DNA from: an uncultured Devosia sp.
Lineage (GTDB): Bacteria > Pseudomonadota > Alphaproteobacteria > Rhizobiales > Devosiaceae
Direction of reading: 5' to 3'
DNA length: 10,309 bases
Assembly: GCA_913775215.1 (NCBI GenBank)
Contig: CAJYKO010000462.1
Location: 1-10,309 of the forward strand
The notes below the pieces were generated by a model. The model made no database searches, had not been told where the DNA came from, and worked only from the letters and a program-made list of their open reading frames with translations. A program made the position numbers and the translations under genes. Below are positions 6,903 through 10,309 of the stretch, one piece after another; position 1 is the stretch's first letter; every line of letters starts with the position of its first letter.

Positions 6903-7571
6903 ATGCGTATTCTTCTGGTGGAGGACGAGGTTGATCTGGCCAAGGCTTTGATCAGCGCACTCGAACGCCACGACATTCTTGTAGATCATGTGACAACGCT
7001 CGAAATGGCGCTCGAAGCCGTCGAGAGCGGGGTCCATTCCATTGCCGTGCTCGATCGAAAGCTGCCGGACGGGGATAGCCTCACCATCATTCCGCGCATC
7101 CGCAAGATCCAGACTGGCCTGCCGATCATCGTGCTTTCGGCGCTTGGCGCGCCCGAGCAGCGGATCGAGGGGCTAGAGACCGGCGCCGACGATTATCTGG
7201 CAAAGCCCTTCGTCGTCGATGAATTGGTGGCGCGTATTCGCGCGCTGATGCGGCGGCCGGCGATGATCGCGGATATGGCCGTCACGGTCGGGCAATTGAC
7301 CTTCAATCTCGGCGATGGCTCGGCCATGGCAGGGGGCGAGCCGCTCACCTTGACGCGGCGCGAGGTACTGGCGCTCGAAGTGCTGGTCAAGCGCGCGGGG
7401 CGGACCGTGGCGCGCTCGGTGCTCGAAGAAGCCGTCTATGGCTTTGACGACGAGATCGCCTCCAATACGCTCGACGCTCATATTTCCCGGCTGCGGCGCA
7501 AGATTGCCCCGGGGCAGGTCGAGATCCACTCGATCCGCGGCATCGGCTATCTCCTGAAGGCCACGGCATGA
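6903..7571 (+). CDS. OmpR/PhoB-family response regulator
   Basis: This cytoplasmic DNA-binding regulator would be phosphorylated by the kinase encoded next. The 222-residue protein has a receiver domain (about 1-115) with acidic pocket E7, D8 and E9, phospho-acceptor D51 (AVLDRKLPDGDS), switch S79 (VLSALG) and K101 (DYLAKPF). A winged-helix output domain (about 128-220) follows, with the recognition-helix region TLDAHISRLRRK and the terminal IRGIGYLL hairpin. I chose the ATG at 6903 because MRILLVEDE is the normal family start and GAGGT (6894-6898) precedes it; an upstream in-frame start at 6804 adds 33 residues unlike any receiver domain. The gene overlaps the kinase by ATGA (4 bp). It is divergent from the RND operon, so the pump is one plausible target; the oxidase operon beyond the kinase is another. 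Confidence 0.93.
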   Translation: MRILLVEDEVDLAKALISALERHDILVDHVTTLEMALEAVESGVHSIAVLDRKLPDGDSLTIIPRIRKIQTGLPIIVLSALGAPEQRIEGLETGADDYLAKPFVVDELVARIRALMRRPAMIADMAVTVGQLTFNLGDGSAMAGGEPLTLTRREVLALEVLVKRAGRTVARSVLEEAVYGFDDEIASNTLDAHISRLRRKIAPGQVEIHSIRGIGYLLKATA

Positions 7572-8923
7572 AACGCCATCCGCTTTCGCTACGGCGGGTT
7601 CTGACCAAGGGGCTGATCGGCATTCAGGTCGCCGTGCTCGTCGGCTTTACCTGTCTGGCCGCCGTGCCCTTTCTCCTCGCCATGGGCGTGCAGCAAAACC
7701 TTGACGAGGACGTGGTCGGCGATATCGCCAAGTCGATTGTGCGGCGGGCGGATGGAGGCTTCGAGCTCAGCCCCAATGGCGACCTCGAAAAGACCATGGC
7801 CAATTATCCAGGCTTCTGGTTTCTGGTCGTCGATGTCGACGGCAAGCTCATGACCCATGGCAATGTGCCGGCGCCCGCGATGCAGCATCCGGAAAGCCTG
7901 ATCCACGTAGCTTCGGCCAATATCAACGATCTCGGCGATCCGCGCTCGCCTTTCGCCATCGTACGCTCGCGCAATACCGATATCGGGCGGCTCTGGGTGA
8001 TGACGGGCGGCGGACCATCGATCAGCTTCGGGATTGTCGGCAAGGCGTTCGGCAATCCGGCGTTTCTGGGGCTGATTTTCCTCTTGTCGCTGGCGACGGT
8101 TTTGACCATCCCCTCGCTGATCCAGCGCTCGCTGCGGGGCACGGAAAAGATCGCGCAGGATGCAGCGCTGATCGATATCGGGCAGAGCGATGTGCGACTT
8201 TCCTATGAGGGCGTGCCGACAGAGCTCATTCCGCTGGTGCGGGCCTTTAACGAGGCGCTCGACCGGCTCGATAGCGGCATTGCGCGGCAGCGGCGGTTTT
8301 TGGCGGATGCGGCGCATGAATTGCGCACGCCGATCGCCATTTTGCAGACGCGGCTCGAGAGCCTGCCGGATGGGCCGGACAAGCGGCAATTGCAGCGCGA
8401 CTCGGCCCGGCTTGGCGGCATGGCCAATGAATTGCTCGACCTTCATCGCATGGCGCTCTCGCCCGATGGGTTCGAGCCGGTCGATCTTGTCGATATCGCA
8501 ACGCAGGTAACGGCGGATCTGGCCCCGCTCGCGATCGATGCGGGGAGTGAAATCGAGTTCGTCGGTCCCGAGGCGCCGGTGCGGGTCAAGGGCGACGCTT
8601 CGGCGTTGTCGCGAGCGATCGCCAATCTCGTCCACAATGCCATGTCGCATGGCGGCAAGGCGGTTGCGGTCCGTGTCGAGGTGAATACCGATGGGCGGGT
8701 GGTCGTTTCGGACAATGGGCCGGGGATCGATCCGGCACAGCGCGAGGAAATCTTCTGGCCGTTCCACCGGCTTTCGCAATCGCCCAACGGCGCGGGGCTG
8801 GGCTTGAGCCTAGTGCGCGACATCATCAAGCGCCATGGCGGCAAGATCACCGTCGCGACGGCGCCCCAGGGTGGGGCACTCTTCGAGATCAGCCTGCCGG
8901 TGACCGCCGCCAACGGTCCCTGA
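7568..8923 (+). CDS. HAMP-type membrane sensor histidine kinase
   Basis: This 451-residue inner-membrane kinase is the probable partner of the regulator before it. A short cytoplasmic start is followed by TM1 (about 13-39), a periplasmic sensor region of about 120 residues with no motif I recognise, TM2 (about 164-184) and a HAMP-like linker (about 185-240). The HisKA dimerisation domain has the H box FLADAAHELRTP with phospho-acceptor H250. The HATPase domain has an N box (IANLVHNAMSHG, 351-362), a G1 box (SDNGPGID, D382), an F box (FWPFHR) and a G2 box (GAGLGLS, 408-414). All catalytic boxes are intact. The start overlaps the regulator stop, implying coupled translation. The 3' end runs 35 bp into the convergent surf1 gene. 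The signal sensed cannot be read from the sequence. Confidence 0.92.
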   Translation: MKRHPLSLRRVLTKGLIGIQVAVLVGFTCLAAVPFLLAMGVQQNLDEDVVGDIAKSIVRRADGGFELSPNGDLEKTMANYPGFWFLVVDVDGKLMTHGNVPAPAMQHPESLIHVASANINDLGDPRSPFAIVRSRNTDIGRLWVMTGGGPSISFGIVGKAFGNPAFLGLIFLLSLATVLTIPSLIQRSLRGTEKIAQDAALIDIGQSDVRLSYEGVPTELIPLVRAFNEALDRLDSGIARQRRFLADAAHELRTPIAILQTRLESLPDGPDKRQLQRDSARLGGMANELLDLHRMALSPDGFEPVDLVDIATQVTADLAPLAIDAGSEIEFVGPEAPVRVKGDASALSRAIANLVHNAMSHGGKAVAVRVEVNTDGRVVVSDNGPGIDPAQREEIFWPFHRLSQSPNGAGLGLSLVRDIIKRHGGKITVATAPQGGALFEISLPVTAANGP

Positions 8924-9614
8924 AAAGGTAGGCGAGCGCGAAGACGCAGAGGCCAAAAAGACCAAACCAGGTGATGGCATAGACAAGGTGATTGTTGGAA
9001 AAACTGATCACCGTCATGCCGCCGCGCGGATAGCCATCCCCTGACCTGTCGGCATCGATGAAGAAGGGCGCGAGATTCTTGAGCCCCAGCGTTTCGCCGA
9101 TGACCGCGACATCGCGGGAGAACCAGCGATTGGCCGCGGGATCGTTACTCCGGAGAAAGCCGCCTCCGGGTTCAGAGACGCGCAAAAAGCCAGTTATGGT
9201 CACCGGCGTTTCCGCATCGAGCGCGACATCAGTGTCCTTGGGCGCAAAGCCGCGATTGATCAGCACCGTACGGCCATCAGGCAGGCGCAGCGGCGTCATG
9301 ACCCAAAAGCCGGGGCCTTCGGCGGTGACGGCCTGGGTCAGCACATCGACCGGCAGCAGGCTGCCATTGACCAGCACGCGCTGATATTCGCTTGCCTCGG
9401 GATCGATGGCGGACCAATCGGCCGAATTGAGCTCAACCGGATCGGCATGTGCGCGGGTTTCGACCGCCGCGATCAATCCGTTTTTCCAGGCGAGGCGCTC
9501 GACCTGCCAGACACCAAGGCCGAAAAACAGCACGGCGCAGAAGCCGGCAAAAAGCGCGAAGGCAATAAGGCCCGGGGAGAAGCGCTTTCCCCCCTGGGCC
9601 GGATGATCGGTCAT
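8889..9614 (-). CDS. surf1: SURF1-family heme-copper oxidase assembly protein
   Basis: This inner-membrane assembly factor, in characterised Paracoccus homologues, binds heme a and helps deliver it to subunit I of the oxidase. The 241 residues have the two-helix SURF1 layout: TM1 at about 14-36 running into the signature LGVWQVERLAWK (33-44), a periplasmic domain with VLINRGFAP (117-125) and RWFSRD (163-168), and TM2 at about 208-230 (NNHLVYAITWFGL) with His209 where the heme-ligand histidine is expected. The ATG at 9614 was chosen because the longer frame upstream merely shadows cyoD. It starts 5 bases after the cyoD stop with a weak Shine-Dalgarno, suggesting translational coupling. Its last 35 bases overlap the end of the convergent kinase gene, yet the C-terminal RDRWRR looks genuine. 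Confidence 0.93.
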   Translation of the reverse strand: MTDHPAQGGKRFSPGLIAFALFAGFCAVLFFGLGVWQVERLAWKNGLIAAVETRAHADPVELNSADWSAIDPEASEYQRVLVNGSLLPVDVLTQAVTAEGPGFWVMTPLRLPDGRTVLINRGFAPKDTDVALDAETPVTITGFLRVSEPGGGFLRSNDPAANRWFSRDVAVIGETLGLKNLAPFFIDADRSGDGYPRGGMTVISFSNNHLVYAITWFGLFGLCVFALAYLFRDRWRRSPAG

Positions 9615-9619
9615 CTTGG

Positions 9620-10033
9620 CTAGAGCATGTCCGCGGGGTTCATGATGTGCCCCGGCATCATATTGGTGTTGAGGTGGAACATCACCCAGAGCGAGCCGGA
9701 GAGCGCGATGACGATGACGATGATCGTGAAAATCGCCGCCATCATGGTCCAGCCGCCTTCGGACTTGGTGTTCATGTGGAGAAAATAGACCATGTGCACG
9801 AAGATCTGGACAACGCCGAACCCCATGATGAGGATCGTCGCGATCATCTTGTCTTCGATGACATTGCCCATCACCAGCCAGAACGGAATGGCAGTGAGGA
9901 TGACCGAAAGTGCGAAGCCGGTGAGATAGGTGCGGCGCGTGCCGTGATCGTGCCCGTCCCCATGCGCATGGGGATTGGGGTGGGCATGGGCCATTTCGGA
10001 GGCCGTCAATGTGTCCGGGCTTTGAGCGCTCAT
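9620..10033 (-). CDS. cyoD: Cytochrome o-type ubiquinol oxidase subunit IV
   Basis: This small inner-membrane subunit of the terminal quinol oxidase assists assembly of the copper and heme centre in subunit I. The 137-residue protein has three predicted helices (about 35-55, 61-84 and 93-115), with the family features GFALSVILTAIPFW, a QIFVHMVYFLHMN stretch and WVMFHLNTNMM near the end. The start at 10033 overlaps the cyoC stop (ATGA) and has GGGG (10045-10042) as ribosome binding site; a longer frame from 10183 only shadows cyoC. The N-terminus is unusually histidine-rich, with six His at residues 16, 18, 22, 24, 28 and 30. It lies between cyoC and surf1 in one operon. Confidence 0.95.
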   Translation of the reverse strand: MSAQSPDTLTASEMAHAHPNPHAHGDGHDHGTRRTYLTGFALSVILTAIPFWLVMGNVIEDKMIATILIMGFGVVQIFVHMVYFLHMNTKSEGGWTMMAAIFTIIVIVIALSGSLWVMFHLNTNMMPGHIMNPADML

Positions 10034-10309
10034 CGCAGCATCCCCATAAGATAGACAACAGTGAAGACGCCAATCCAGATGACGTCGAGGAAGTGCCAGA
10101 ACATCGAAAGGCACTGAACGCGGATCTTGTTGGCCGGGATCAGGCCCTTCATGCCGATCTGGGCAAGAAGCGTGACGAGCCAAAGGATACCGAACGTGAC
10201 GTGTAGAGCATGGGTGCCGACCAGCACGAAGAAGGCGGAGAGGAATGCCGAACGCTGCGGTACCGCGCCCTCTTGGATCATGTGGTAGAATTCATAGAGC
10301 GTCAGCCCC
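10030..10309 (-). CDS. cyoC: Cytochrome o-type ubiquinol oxidase subunit III (5' part outside window)
   Basis: This is the C-terminal 92 codons of the five-helix subunit III of the bo3/ba3-type quinol oxidase. The frame is open to the window end at 10309, so the start is not seen. Visible residues match CyoC closely: LYEFYHMIQEGAVPQRSAFL, then the helix motif FFVLVGTHALHVTFG and the C-terminal MFWHFLDVIWIGVFTVVYL. The ATG codon at 10281 is internal, because the family pattern continues upstream of it (GLTLYEFYH). The stop overlaps the cyoD start by 4 bases. cyoA and cyoB are expected just beyond the window. Confidence 0.95.
   Translation of the reverse strand, partial: GLTLYEFYHMIQEGAVPQRSAFLSAFFVLVGTHALHVTFGILWLVTLLAQIGMKGLIPANKIRVQCLSMFWHFLDVIWIGVFTVVYLMGMLR

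Noticed and set aside
7589..8779. 396-codon minus-strand open frame opposite the histidine kinase
   Set aside because: It is antisense to a kinase with all catalytic boxes, the product is Arg/His/Asp-rich without motifs, and it is a GC-driven shadow.
8889..10073. One 394-residue protein covering surf1 and most of cyoD
   Set aside because: The N-terminal 150 residues are only another frame of cyoD, while the SURF1 family start fits the ATG at 9614.
10034..10183. N-terminal extension of CyoD to a start at 10183
   Set aside because: The extra 50 residues are an out-of-frame reading of cyoC; the ATG at 10033 overlaps the cyoC stop as expected in this operon.

Overview
The window comes from a high-GC alphaproteobacterium, most likely of the order Hyphomicrobiales (Devosia-like or a rhizobial relative). 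This rests on the style of the proteins, a cytochrome bo3/ba3-type ubiquinol oxidase operon ending in SURF1, and a GGGGGAGG-type intergenic palindrome. The genus is inference. The ordinary genes fill about 1.3-10.3 kb. The left 1.3 kb is mobile-element debris of visibly lower GC: 30 of 60 bases at 481-540 are G/C, against 42 of 60 at 7381-7440 (hand counts).

Left edge (1-1323). The right end of an IS21-family insertion sequence (last codons of istB plus two 24-bp-spaced terminal repeats, ending at about 239) sits inside the 3' end of a tyrosine-recombinase integrase on the minus strand. The integrase is a pseudogene twice over: it has an in-frame amber codon at codon 185 and its C-terminal tail is replaced by IS sequence. 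It reads away from a tRNA-Arg(CCG) gene (1324-1400, minus), so the tRNA 3' end is the probable attachment site and about 1324 the probable edge of an old genomic island that extends left, out of the window.

Centre (1401-6902). tag (DNA-3-methyladenine glycosylase I, plus strand) is followed by a GC-rich palindrome and a hairpin terminator. The terminator serves a two-gene minus-strand operon encoding an RND multidrug efflux pump: periplasmic adaptor first, then the 1043-residue inner-membrane transporter. No outer-membrane channel gene lies beside it. A 283-bp divergent intergenic region separates the pump from a response regulator/sensor kinase pair on the plus strand.

Right (6903-10309). 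The OmpR-type regulator and its HAMP-type kinase overlap by 4 bp. The kinase gene converges on, and overlaps by 35 bp, the last gene of a minus-strand respiratory operon: cyoC (cut by the window end), cyoD and surf1. SURF1 next to a quinol oxidase suggests an oxidase with heme a. The two-component system lies between pump and oxidase and could control either. I found no CRISPR array, toxin-antitoxin pair, defence system or clearly new system. The most informative features are the decayed island boundary and the placement of the two-component system.
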